Counted from the first letter of the stretch, positions 23,368 to 32,310 are shown. The stretch: 64,000 nt of DNA from Lachnospiraceae bacterium MD329 (GCA_010206265.1 VIQV01000023.1:1-64000); one strand, 5' to 3'. A program made the numbers and translations. The notes: generated by a model from the letters alone, not told the origin.

Positions 23368-25445
23368 AAAAGTTGATTGTGTTTGTTGTTATAATAATAT
23401 GCGTTCTGATATTTGCTATGCTTAGTAAAAAAAATCCGGCAGCAAAAAGAAAAGCAACTAAAGTGAATATGAAACAGTCAAAAGAAAAGAATAATAAAAA
23501 ATCAAAGCATATCGGCGCTGATATAATAGAAAGTAAGAAAAAGACTGAATTTATTGACCCCAAAATGAAAACTATACTTGATACTGTTGCACCGATATCA
23601 GTGGAATTTAATCAAAATAATTTTAAATTTGGGGATAAAATTATTAGAGCATATGCAATTACACAATATACTCCTCACCCTAAATTCGGCTGGGCGGCAG
23701 ATATTACAGGCATACCAAATACAATTGTATCAATGTTGTATACACCAACATCGAACGCGGATTTAATGCAAGCTCTTTCCCGGACATTAAATGTAATGCG
23801 TGGTTCTGTAGAAACCACAAAAAATTACATAGAAAAGCAGCGTACAGAACAAGGTATTCAAAATGCAGAGGAGACAATAAAACGTTTAGACAGAACAGGT
23901 GAATCTGTTGGTCGATATTCGTGTATAATTCTTGCGTATGGCACAACTCAGAGTGAATTTCAAAAAACCTGTTCACGAGTGGAAAGTAAAATTTCTGCAC
24001 TAAATCTTAGAGTAAAGATTTTATCTAATTTGCAGAAAGAAGGTTTTATGTCGGCGTTCCCGACATATATCCCACATCCTGATGTTCTGCGTTGCTCTGA
24101 AAAAATTATTACACAGTCTGCAATGGAATTTGGTATGCCAATAGCATCTTCTGCCTTTTCTGATGATACAGGTTGTCATTTTGCGGAGGATACAAATGGC
24201 AATATGATTATTTTGGATATGTGGAAACGTATTGGAGACCGAACAAACTCTAATTTTACTGTTATGGGTATGCCGGGTAAAGGAAAATCCTTTGCAGTCA
24301 AGTCAATTTTACTTGCGGAGTATATGCGTGGTACTCGGATATATATAGTTGACCCTGAAAAAGAATATGTAAAGATGGTACTTGAGGAAATGGAAGGTGA
24401 AGTGCTGCGAGTTGGTGGAAATGCAAAAGGGTCAATGATAAATCCGTTGCAGATAAGAACAATATCTTCTACGTCGAAAGATGAAAAAAATCCTGATGAT
24501 GAAGATGTAGCAAATTTGGCATCACACTTAAAGACGTTGGAAACATTTTTTGATTTATATCTTGAAGATGTTACAGCAAGTCAAAAAGCATTGCTCAAGG
24601 ATATAATTATATCTGTATACAAAAAATATGGTATAGACTTCGAAACTGACATTTCTAATCTTGGTAATGATGACTTTCCTATAATAAGTGATATTTATGA
24701 TATGATAGATTTCCGCATAACAGAAATGGCAATGAAAGAAGAACGCGGGGAACGAATCAGTACGGTAGAATATGATGACTTGATACAGTTGCGCGCTCTG
24801 ATGAAAGACATCTCTTACGGAGGCGATAGCTTTATTTGGAATGGAAAAACCAGTATATATACAAATAATCAAGTTGTAGATTTAGATGTGTCTGGATTTT
24901 CAGAGGGCAATGAAAAATTGAAAAAAATACAGTATTTTAATATATTAACGTGGGTATGGGAACAAGCAAGTCAAAATAGAAATGAACGCTGTATTATAGT
25001 GGCGGACGAGGCATATATGATGATTGACCAACGTGTGCCTACAGCACTTATTAGTATGCGTAATATGGCGAAACGAGGACGTAAGTATAACGTAAGCATT
25101 ATGACTATATCGCATTCAATTGTAGATTTTCTTGCTCCGCCAATAAAACAATATGGTCAGGAATTACTCGGAACGTCGTGTTATAAAGTATTCTTTGGCT
25201 GCGAGGGTCAAAATCTGAAAGAATTATCGGAACAATATGATTTGAAAGAGGCGGAGAAAGATTTCTTGCTTGGAGCAGAACAGGGTTATGCACTGACACA
25301 GTTCGGCAGTAAACGCATAATTGTACATTTTAAGGTAGGCGATTATAAGGAACGTCGTATTTCTGGTGGTGGTGAAGGTGTTGAAAGCGTTAAAGATACA
25401 GCGAAAAATGAAAAAAATATTGTATGGACTTCTGTCAGTGAATAA
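23352..25445 (+). CDS. virB4: VirB4-like conjugative transfer ATPase
   Basis: 697 residues, GTG start behind GGAGAGGAG. A membrane helix (about 7-23) and a basic linker precede the CagE/TrbE-type N-domain (residues about 75-290) and a RecA-like motor with Walker A GMPGKGKSFA near residue 318 and Walker B IIVADEAYMM. Then come MRNMAKRGRKYNV and ISHSIVDF, typical of this family. VirB4 is the conserved ATPase that assembles and powers the channel. A terminator follows, closing the transfer operon. Confidence 0.95.
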   Translation: MDVDIKKLIVFVVIIICVLIFAMLSKKNPAAKRKATKVNMKQSKEKNNKKSKHIGADIIESKKKTEFIDPKMKTILDTVAPISVEFNQNNFKFGDKIIRAYAITQYTPHPKFGWAADITGIPNTIVSMLYTPTSNADLMQALSRTLNVMRGSVETTKNYIEKQRTEQGIQNAEETIKRLDRTGESVGRYSCIILAYGTTQSEFQKTCSRVESKISALNLRVKILSNLQKEGFMSAFPTYIPHPDVLRCSEKIITQSAMEFGMPIASSAFSDDTGCHFAEDTNGNMIILDMWKRIGDRTNSNFTVMGMPGKGKSFAVKSILLAEYMRGTRIYIVDPEKEYVKMVLEEMEGEVLRVGGNAKGSMINPLQIRTISSTSKDEKNPDDEDVANLASHLKTLETFFDLYLEDVTASQKALLKDIIISVYKKYGIDFETDISNLGNDDFPIISDIYDMIDFRITEMAMKEERGERISTVEYDDLIQLRALMKDISYGGDSFIWNGKTSIYTNNQVVDLDVSGFSEGNEKLKKIQYFNILTWVWEQASQNRNERCIIVADEAYMMIDQRVPTALISMRNMAKRGRKYNVSIMTISHSIVDFLAPPIKQYGQELLGTSCYKVFFGCEGQNLKELSEQYDLKEAEKDFLLGAEQGYALTQFGSKRIIVHFKVGDYKERRISGGGEGVESVKDTAKNEKNIVWTSVSE

Positions 25446-25455
25446 GTATTTGCAA

Positions 25456-25478
25456 AAAGGGCGTTATCGCCCTTTTTT
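25456..25478 (+). terminator. Intrinsic terminator after virB4
   Basis: AAAGGGCG/CGCCCTTT with a TTAT loop and a T run. Confidence 0.9.
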
Positions 25479-25495
25479 GTTAAAGGAGAAATAAT

Positions 25496-26485
25496 ATGGC
25501 TTTAGAACAAATTTTAATGAGATATCCGGAGCTTAAAGATAAGCTTTTTGATACAGAACGAGATAATATCAAGATTATAACAGAAAATAATAAGTATTCT
25601 TTGTATCTTATAACAGACAGGGAAACACCATTTTATCTAATAAGTGATAATGGCTCATTTGCGTGTGAAGACTTACCTGATATGGATAATTATATTAAAA
25701 AACAATTTCCTTGGCATAAAGGTGATGAAATAATAGGTATGCCGTGGATTGCTGAAAATGCAAAGATTATAGCGGCAAATAATAAAGGACTAGTATTTGT
25801 AGATGGGAACGGTAAGTATGGTATTGCATATAATTCTCTTTATAGAACAGACAAAGCATTATTTACAGGTATTTCTCTTGACCTTGCATTAAAACAAGCA
25901 CGTCAGGATTTCGGATTGTTGGATAATGAACACATATATACAGAAAATAATATATATGAGTTATTAGAAAACAATAATGATTACCTGATACTTAGAGATT
26001 TGTCCGGAAATGGTTATTTGTTAATACAGCAAAAAGATATTTTTTATGATGATAATATTGTATCGTGGGAAAAATCTGAGAGGTTCAGCACATTTCAAGA
26101 GGCACAAACGCAAGCTTGGCAGCAATATGACACGGAACATACTGATAATTCAGAAGCATTAAAGGAAAAAATACAGGGTGAATATGCAGAACGAATAGAA
26201 GAATATAAAAGAGAGACTCCAGAAGAAATTATATCAAAGGTTAAACAGATATATGCGCTGGAAAGTGTGAAACGAGCATTTGATAATGAAAGCGGTATAT
26301 TTATGCCCAAAAAGACAATGGAGTATCTGCTTAAAGAAGATGTATCAGCTATAGATGAATTGTCTGCAAGGATGGCAGATGGTGATAGCGTTGATTTCTG
26401 CGTGGAGAATGTTAATACAGTGATAGAAGAAATACAGTCAGATATTGAGCAGACGGAAGAAATAGAACAGCTTGTGCTGGAATAA
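25496..26485 (+). CDS. Element-associated protein with a DUF3848-like C-terminal region
   Basis: 329 residues with an AAAGGAG site. The N-terminal two thirds are acidic and aromatic-rich without a recognised motif. From about residue 215 the pattern EYKRETPEEIISKVKQIYA, followed by KKTMEYLLKEDVSAIDEL, resembles the DUF3848-type domains often found on Clostridial conjugative elements. Soluble, no catalytic motif seen. It has its own terminator. Role unknown. Confidence 0.6.
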   Translation: MALEQILMRYPELKDKLFDTERDNIKIITENNKYSLYLITDRETPFYLISDNGSFACEDLPDMDNYIKKQFPWHKGDEIIGMPWIAENAKIIAANNKGLVFVDGNGKYGIAYNSLYRTDKALFTGISLDLALKQARQDFGLLDNEHIYTENNIYELLENNNDYLILRDLSGNGYLLIQQKDIFYDDNIVSWEKSERFSTFQEAQTQAWQQYDTEHTDNSEALKEKIQGEYAERIEEYKRETPEEIISKVKQIYALESVKRAFDNESGIFMPKKTMEYLLKEDVSAIDELSARMADGDSVDFCVENVNTVIEEIQSDIEQTEEIEQLVLE

Positions 26486-26494
26486 GTAACTTAT

Positions 26495-26527
26495 AACGGG
26501 AGTCGTATAGCGGCTCCCGTTGTTTTT
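26495..26527 (+). terminator. Intrinsic terminator
   Basis: AACGGGAG/CTCCCGTT stem with an 11-base loop, then a T-rich tail. Confidence 0.85.
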
Positions 26528-26555
26528 GCGTAAATTTTTTAAAGGGGATATGAAT

Positions 26556-27293
26556 ATGAATTATTTTTTAATGCCTAAAAGAGCGTTTGATGATATTGAA
26601 GTGGGAATGTACGAGATAGTCACGTTGGCAGTTTTATGCAAATTTTCAAACGGTAATAATGTATGTTTCCCGGCACGAAAAACCATAGCTGCGTATGGAG
26701 GGTTTTCCGTAGCTACATACAATAAATATATTATTAGGTTATTACTACACAGACTTGTAACAAAAGAAAGTAGATGGCGGCACAACAGGTCACAAACAAG
26801 TAATTTATTTATGATATGTAAAAATAAGAAGAATTGCTTTAAGGTTCGGAGTGATATTTTTCAAAAAGGGCTATCTACAAAAGCGTTGTGTGTTTACTTA
26901 TGTTTGTGTCGATATTCGGCTGAAGATAACTGTTGCAGAGTATCACAAAGGGTAATTTCAAGAGATTGTTCTATGAGTTTGGTTTCTGTTATATGTGCAG
27001 TGGAAGAATTAAGGAAAGCAGGATTTTTGTACACTCAGAGACAAACTAATATATCAAACAATGGAAATTATGTGTTATTGTATACACTTTCAGATGATAT
27101 ACAGCACAAAAATGTTATTCGCAAAAGGGTTAGTACAGATAATATTAAATTTTCGGATTCAACTAATATTATTTGTAGAAACGCGTATGTGATAGAAAGA
27201 AGATTAAAAGGTTTAAGAATTGGGAATACCCATATGCAAATTACATACTCCCCCTATGTAAAGTATATACCCCCAGAACTATACTTATTTTAA
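26556..27293 (+). CDS. Tandem winged-helix (HTH_36/replication-initiator-like) DNA-binding protein
   Basis: 245 residues from ATG 26556, eight bases after AAAGGGG; the ATG at 26550 is too close. Two consecutive winged-helix units are seen. The first has VCFPARKTIAAYGGFS followed by a recognition-helix-like YNKYIIRLLLHRLV. The second has CCRVSQRVISRDCSMSLVSVICAVEEL. Paired units of this kind occur in plasmid or element replication initiators and transcription regulators. Position near the recombinase suggests control of excision or autonomous replication. The choice between these is open. Confidence 0.65.
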   Translation: MNYFLMPKRAFDDIEVGMYEIVTLAVLCKFSNGNNVCFPARKTIAAYGGFSVATYNKYIIRLLLHRLVTKESRWRHNRSQTSNLFMICKNKKNCFKVRSDIFQKGLSTKALCVYLCLCRYSAEDNCCRVSQRVISRDCSMSLVSVICAVEELRKAGFLYTQRQTNISNNGNYVLLYTLSDDIQHKNVIRKRVSTDNIKFSDSTNIICRNAYVIERRLKGLRIGNTHMQITYSPYVKYIPPELYLF

Positions 27294-27625
27294 ATATATA
27301 TCAGAAAAGAAAGATATATGTTTAGGTTTGGTATATTTTAACATTTAATATAAAACATATAGTAATGATTGAATATATAAATGTGTTTTTGCTTTGTAAA
27401 AGTTACAAAGTGCTTTTTGTGGTTTCATTTATATTACAGAATAAATCTTCAAATATATCTTTGATTTTAAATTGCGTTTTGTTTACAGAAGTGTTACAAT
27501 ACCATTACGTTGATTGTGGCTATAATATTATACTTTTTACCAGAGCTGATTTGCCGTACCTTTTATTTGCGAATAGTATTCTGGCTATTATCAAATGATT
27601 TTGTCAAAAGGGGGGGGGAGAACAG
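27294..27625 (+). other. AT-rich intergenic region with one candidate terminator
   Basis: No convincing gene: an open frame at 27365-27598 has no ribosome binding site and an unlikely composition. The hairpin CTTTGTAA/TTACAAAG at 27392-27410, followed by TGCTTTTT, may terminate the winged-helix gene. The region ends in a G9 tract. No oriT- or iteron-like repeats were recognised by eye. Confidence 0.5.
27610..27618 (+). repeat. G9 homopolymer at a ribosome binding site
   Basis: Nine consecutive G followed by AGAACAG and the ATG at 27626. It forms the ribosome-binding region of the small ORF. A G9 run is unusual in this AT-rich element and is slippage-prone. Confidence 0.9.
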
Positions 27626-27760
27626 ATGAAGAAGGTAAGAAATGCAGAAATTATAATTGAAAATAATGATAATAAAGCATCTGGTAATATTTATAAAGAG
27701 TTTATAGTACTTATGAAAGATATTATTGAAGATATAAAAAATAAAGAATTTAGTGAATAG
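27626..27760 (+). CDS. Small ORF (44 aa) upstream of the serine recombinase
   Basis: ATG 27626 to TAG 27758-27760. The product is charged, with a helical C-terminal half (FIVLMKDIIEDIKNKEF). The G-rich tract directly upstream provides a Shine-Dalgarno-like sequence. Small proteins next to large serine recombinases can act as directionality factors or regulators. There is no sequence evidence for that here, and the ORF could also be fortuitous. Confidence 0.45.
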   Translation: MKKVRNAEIIIENNDNKASGNIYKEFIVLMKDIIEDIKNKEFSE

Positions 27761-27810
27761 TGTAAGTATTATCAAATGGCAAAATTACTTGTTTTTTTCT
27801 ATAATAATCA

Positions 27811-27839
27811 TTGACAAAAAGTAGTAAAAATGATATAAT
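27811..27839 (+). promoter_or_regulatory. Consensus promoter of the serine recombinase
   Basis: TTGACA at 27811-27816, a 17-base spacer, and TATAAT at 27834-27839. Consensus in both boxes. Confidence 0.88.
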
Positions 27840-27906
27840 ATATATGTAGCAATAAAGGGTTTTGTATATAGGGATCAGCTCATTTAGAGAAAGCGAGTTG
27901 ATTAAG

Positions 27907-29493
27907 ATGATACAGAACTATTTAGAAAAAATAAAAAATCAATATGAGGTGAATTGCCTTAGAGCAGTCATATATGTACGCTATTCGTCCGATAATCAGC
28001 GTGTAGAAAGTATTGATGCACAGATACGATTGATAAAAGAATGGGCAAAGGAACACAATATAATTATCAGCGCAATTTATGCAGATGAGGCGCAGACGGC
28101 TAAACGAGATGACAGAAAACAATTTCAACAAATGATGTCAGATTCCAAGAGGCAAAATGATTGGCAACTGGTATTGGTACATAAGTTAGACCGCTTTGCA
28201 AGAAATCGAATTGATAGCGCAATATATCGTTCTGAACTAAGAAAAAACAAAAAATATCTTATTAGTACCACTGAACAATTTGATGATAGTCCAGAAAGTA
28301 GTATGATGGAAGCAATCATTGAAGCTATGGCAGAATACTATTCAAAAAATTTATCACGAGAAGTTATGAAAGGCTTAACTGAAAATGCTCTGAAAGGTAA
28401 ATTTTGTGGTGGAATACCGCCATTAGGATATGATATTCAGGATGGAAGATATGTACTTAATACATTTGAGTCGCAAGCGGTACGTTTAATTTACTCACGT
28501 TTCTTGGAAGGTTTAAGCTATAGCAAAATTATCATAGAATTGAACGAAAAGGGCTATAGGACAAAACGAAATGCTTTATTTACCAATAATTCGCTTTATG
28601 AAATACTTAGAAATGAAAGATATACAGGTACTTTTGTATATAATAAGATTGTTTCAAGAGATGAGTTTACTGGCAATAGAAGTCGTCACAAATGTAAACC
28701 TGAAAGTGATATTATACGAGTAGAGAATATGATACCAGCTATTATTTCAAAAACTGATTTTCAGAAAGCACAATGTATTTTTAATAGTCGTCGTAGAAAG
28801 TATACTAATAATGCAAAAGAAACATATTTATTATCTGGTAAGATAAGATGTGGTGTATGTGGTGGAAGTTATATAGGAACAAGAAAATTCAATGGCAATG
28901 GTACAAAATATATAGCATATCAGTGCAATATTAAACGCCGAAGTGCAAAACTTAGATGTGATAATGATAGTATCTCACGCGATTGGATAGAAACGATAGT
29001 ACTACAGGCTATAAATGATTATGTTATACAAGTTAATGATAAGGGTATAGCAGATATTTATGAAGAATGTATAAAAAAATATAATCAAGATAATTCTGAG
29101 GCGGCTGGAGTTATAAAAAAACAGATTGTTGAGATTGACAGGCAGTTAGATAGAATTTCTGAAGTTGTTTCAATAACAAGTTCTTCCACAATGATAGAAA
29201 AATTGCTTGCATATGAAAAACAAAAAGAAGAATTGAATAAGCAATTAAGAGAATTGAAGGCAAAGAATAATAGCATTATTACTATAGAAGAGCTTAAAGC
29301 TTTGGTGGTTACTGCTAAAAAAATGTTAAAGGAAAAATCGCTTCCTCGAGTAAAGGAACTGATTGATCTTATAGTTAAAGAAATAATTATAAATAAAGAT
29401 AATGTTGAAATTCACTTGCACTTTGGTGTAGGGGTTAATAAAAATATTTTGATTGAACAGAGACATATGAATAAATTGTGTAGTTCACAATGA
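27907..29493 (+). CDS. Large serine recombinase (element integrase)
   Basis: 528 residues from ATG 27907. Alternative in-frame starts exist at TTG 27862 and GTG 27948, and none has an ideal ribosome binding site. The N-terminal resolvase domain has the catalytic serine in YVRYSSDNQ, and LVHKLDRFAR with the conserved Arg pair. A Recombinase domain follows (GIPPLGYD ... LNEKGYRTKR), then a zinc-ribbon domain with CGVCGGSY and later cysteines, and a C-terminal coiled coil (residues about 400-470). Enzymes of this type integrate and excise elements between short att sites. It is the last element gene. Confidence 0.93.
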   Translation: MIQNYLEKIKNQYEVNCLRAVIYVRYSSDNQRVESIDAQIRLIKEWAKEHNIIISAIYADEAQTAKRDDRKQFQQMMSDSKRQNDWQLVLVHKLDRFARNRIDSAIYRSELRKNKKYLISTTEQFDDSPESSMMEAIIEAMAEYYSKNLSREVMKGLTENALKGKFCGGIPPLGYDIQDGRYVLNTFESQAVRLIYSRFLEGLSYSKIIIELNEKGYRTKRNALFTNNSLYEILRNERYTGTFVYNKIVSRDEFTGNRSRHKCKPESDIIRVENMIPAIISKTDFQKAQCIFNSRRRKYTNNAKETYLLSGKIRCGVCGGSYIGTRKFNGNGTKYIAYQCNIKRRSAKLRCDNDSISRDWIETIVLQAINDYVIQVNDKGIADIYEECIKKYNQDNSEAAGVIKKQIVEIDRQLDRISEVVSITSSSTMIEKLLAYEKQKEELNKQLRELKAKNNSIITIEELKALVVTAKKMLKEKSLPRVKELIDLIVKEIIINKDNVEIHLHFGVGVNKNILIEQRHMNKLCSSQ

Positions 29494-29524
29494 CACCACA
29501 TCGGGGGTGCCAAGATTAATTATA

Positions 29525-29555
29525 AAATACCGACATCTATCAGACGTCGGTATTT
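29525..29555. terminator. Bidirectional terminator at the element-chromosome boundary
   Basis: AATACCGAC ... GTCGGTATT arms extended by TCT/AGA, with A-rich and T-rich flanks. It serves the recombinase and the convergent GH3 gene. The right attachment site should lie close by. Confidence 0.75.
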
Positions 29556-29569
29556 ATTGTCATATAATT

Positions 29570-32251
29570 TTATCCCATAACTGTAATTTTATTGATTTTG
29601 ATAAGTGATGGGAAAGTAAGTGATAAATTAATTGCATTTGTAAGGGAAGTAAAATCTATATATGCTTTTGCAGCTTTATTATTAGTACCACTGACTGTTA
29701 CACTTGATGAAATAGTGTCATTGATTTTTATGTTGATAACAAGTTGAGAAATATCGGGTGCGTCAGCGCAGTAATCAATACATATAAGATATTTACTGTT
29801 ATTTTCACCTTTGATATTTATATTTTCTTGATTTTTTGGGGATTTGTACTCAAATATTGTATCAAGCTCATTAATTTTGTTTTTTAGTGAAGTTTCAAAC
29901 GTTTTGCCTTCTGCAGCAAAACGTTCAAAGGTATGCGTTGTCATTATGTAATTTAAAAGATTAGTTACATTGCGCTGAAGCTGACCACGGGTAAGCGTTT
30001 TATCCAGACTTTCAATTATATTATCTTCCATAGCAAGTGCGTCAGATGTGAGCATAAAGACATCGTTTTGTGCCTCTGCCATTTCGCGAAGATTCTGTTT
30101 CTTTGTATTTTTTTTGCTGAGTTTTGGCCACCAGTCTGTCATAACAATACCTTTGTATCCCCATTCTTCGCGGAGTATAACAGTATTAAGTTCATAATTT
30201 AAAGACGTCCAGTGTTCATTAACAGGATTATAAGAGGTCATTATGGATTTTGCACCTCCTTCTTTTACAGTCATTTCAAAACCTTTTAAATAGATTTCTC
30301 TTAAAGCTCTTTCAGAAACGACAGATACAACATCACGCCTATAAAATTCCTGTGAATTAACCGCAAAATGCTTGACTGTAGCTGCATTGCCGTATGTATT
30401 AATACCTCGTACAAGAGCGGCTCCGATTTTACCTGTAAGGTACGGGTCTTCCGATAAATACTCAAAATTTCTGCCATTAAGCGGAGAACGGTGGATATTT
30501 ATACCGGGTCCGAGAAGTGAATCTATATTGTGAGTGCACAATTCAATGCTTGCATATTCATATAGCTTTTCGGCAGCCTCAGTATCCCAGCTACACGCAA
30601 TAAGCGTACCGTTTGGCATACTGGTAGCGGTGTCGCTGTTATCCATACGAATACCCGACGGACCGTCCGCAAGACAGATTACAGGTATACCAAATTCCGA
30701 AAGTTCAGAAGTTACGCCCCCGAATGCTCCGACACAGCCCGGACGTGTTTTTTGAGAAGATGGACCTTCTCCGGTAATCATACATTTAAGTTCAATGTCC
30801 GATAGCTGTGCGACGAAATCAGTCATTGAATTTTTCCCTGTTTTTACATCACGCAGTTTGATTCCGTTGTTGCCGGTATATTTAATAGTAGGGGGCAGAT
30901 TATCGGTTATTTTCTTTTTATAGTTGGTCGTTCGCGTTGATACTTTCCTATATAAAGGTGTAAAGTCGTTGGAAGGGAAAAGAATATCAAAATCACGTTC
31001 GGGCGCAAGTGCCTCAGTTAAATGTTGGGTAACCGTTAGTTTGTCAATTTCCAGTGTAAATACTTTTTCGGCACTTCGCACACATTTTCCTATATAAATA
31101 TTGTATTCACCTTCTTCAAGCACATAGCAGGATTTGTGCCCGGTGATTCCGCTGTCGTCATAGGACGCCATATCAGAAATGTCAAGTGTAAGAGTGTAAC
31201 GTTTGCTTTCTCCTGATACAAGCATTTTTGTTTTTACAAACGCACAAAGCTCGCGTCTGCTTTTGCCGAGCTTTCCCTGAGGCGCCTCAAAATACATTTC
31301 TATAACTTCTTTTCCGCTCCTGAGGCCATTATTGGCAACAGTTATTTCAGCAAATATTTTATTTCCCGAATGTAAGACGTGATCTGTTTTTATATCAAAA
31401 TTTGTATATGAAAGACCAAACCCGAAAGGATACAGAACCTTTTCAGGTGCAAAGGTTTCAAAGTATCTGTAGCCAACATAAATATCTTCCTGATAAAAAT
31501 TGCAGTCTTTGTTACCAAAATTCTGTGTGCTTGGATAATCAGCTATATCGTGAGCTATGGTATCGGAAAGTCTGCCGCTGGGGTTTACATCACCTGATAA
31601 TACGTCAGCTACGGCGTTTCCTCCCTCCTGACCGCCCTGCCATACATACAGAACAGATTTAATATTGTATTTTTCAACCCAGTTCATATCAATAATGTTT
31701 CCTACATTGAGTATAGCAACCGTATTTTCAAAGTGCTCTGAAACAATTTGCAGTAAGCTTTCTTCTTCGTCAGTTAGATACCAACTGCCTTTTTCAGGTG
31801 CGTTATCTCTGTCTTCTCCGGCGGTTCTTCCGATGATTATTATAGCAATATCCGATTTTTCACGAGCGGTTTTTACTATATTTTTATCAGGAACCATTTC
31901 TTTTTGAAACCACGGTTCTGTTGCCCAGCCATTGCCGTTGTCAAACGGGTTTTTCTTAATCCATTCATTATAGATAGCAACTAATTCGGTGTTTACATTT
32001 ATTTTTTTGTTTGCAAGGGCTCCGTCAATAATATTAACTGTATATTCGGTGTTTACAAGACCTCCTGAACCTGTACCGCTTTTAATATAATCAATCTGAG
32101 TTCTGCCGAAAAATGATACTGTATTTTTTTTACCGATAGGGAGGAGGTTATTTTCATTTTTTAGCAGTACACACCCTTCTGCTGCAAGAACTCTTGAATG
32201 TTTTGCCAACGGTGCATAGGGTGTTTCTTTAAGTGTTTTCCAATTTACCAT
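29570..32251 (-). CDS. Family GH3 beta-glucosidase-type glycoside hydrolase, permuted domain order
   Basis: 893 residues. The usual GH3 C-terminal domain comes first (VLLKNENNLLPI near residue 30, NVGN, GRLSDT), then a fibronectin-type III-like domain (around residues 300-400), and the TIM-barrel catalytic domain last, with LADGPSGIR, GPGINIHRSPLNGRNFEY, KHF and the nucleophile region GIVMTDWW. This C-to-N permuted order is known from Ruminococcus and other Clostridial beta-glucosidases. No signal peptide, so it probably acts inside the cell on imported oligosaccharides. Separated from the rib operon by a hairpin. Confidence 0.92.
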   Translation of the reverse strand: MVNWKTLKETPYAPLAKHSRVLAAEGCVLLKNENNLLPIGKKNTVSFFGRTQIDYIKSGTGSGGLVNTEYTVNIIDGALANKKINVNTELVAIYNEWIKKNPFDNGNGWATEPWFQKEMVPDKNIVKTAREKSDIAIIIIGRTAGEDRDNAPEKGSWYLTDEEESLLQIVSEHFENTVAILNVGNIIDMNWVEKYNIKSVLYVWQGGQEGGNAVADVLSGDVNPSGRLSDTIAHDIADYPSTQNFGNKDCNFYQEDIYVGYRYFETFAPEKVLYPFGFGLSYTNFDIKTDHVLHSGNKIFAEITVANNGLRSGKEVIEMYFEAPQGKLGKSRRELCAFVKTKMLVSGESKRYTLTLDISDMASYDDSGITGHKSCYVLEEGEYNIYIGKCVRSAEKVFTLEIDKLTVTQHLTEALAPERDFDILFPSNDFTPLYRKVSTRTTNYKKKITDNLPPTIKYTGNNGIKLRDVKTGKNSMTDFVAQLSDIELKCMITGEGPSSQKTRPGCVGAFGGVTSELSEFGIPVICLADGPSGIRMDNSDTATSMPNGTLIACSWDTEAAEKLYEYASIELCTHNIDSLLGPGINIHRSPLNGRNFEYLSEDPYLTGKIGAALVRGINTYGNAATVKHFAVNSQEFYRRDVVSVVSERALREIYLKGFEMTVKEGGAKSIMTSYNPVNEHWTSLNYELNTVILREEWGYKGIVMTDWWPKLSKKNTKKQNLREMAEAQNDVFMLTSDALAMEDNIIESLDKTLTRGQLQRNVTNLLNYIMTTHTFERFAAEGKTFETSLKNKINELDTIFEYKSPKNQENINIKGENNSKYLICIDYCADAPDISQLVINIKINDTISSSVTVSGTNNKAAKAYIDFTSLTNAINLSLTFPSLIKINKITVMG

Positions 32252-32277
32252 AAAAATCCAATCCCTTCTAAAAATAT

Positions 32278-32305
32278 AAGGACATTCAAAAGGCTGAATG
32301 TCCTT
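32278..32305 (-). terminator. Terminator-like hairpin of the riboflavin operon
   Basis: On the minus strand AAGGACATTCA pairs with TGAATGTCCTT around a short loop, then ATATTTTT. It lies between ribH and the GH3 gene. The T run is imperfect, so some read-through is possible. Confidence 0.7.
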
Positions 32306-32310
32306 TAAGA

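Larger units (their letters stand above)
1..29500. mobile_element. Integrative conjugative element (right part; left end outside window)
   Basis: A continuous block of almost exclusively rightward genes encodes type IV DNA-transfer proteins, a Tad-type pilus system, SSB, surface proteins, two toxin-antitoxin modules and, as the last gene, a large serine recombinase. The sequence to the right of the recombinase switches to leftward chromosomal metabolism genes (GH3, riboflavin). The right junction should lie between the recombinase stop near 29493 and the bidirectional terminator or GH3 stop near 29570. No relaxase, oriT or left attachment site can be seen, so the missing left part presumably holds them. 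Serine recombinases of this type usually integrate elements site-specifically. That this gene mobilises this element is inferred from its position. Confidence 0.78.

Noticed and set aside
27365-27598. 77-aa open frame left of the serine recombinase
   Set aside because: No ribosome binding site, improbable composition, and it spans a terminator-like hairpin.
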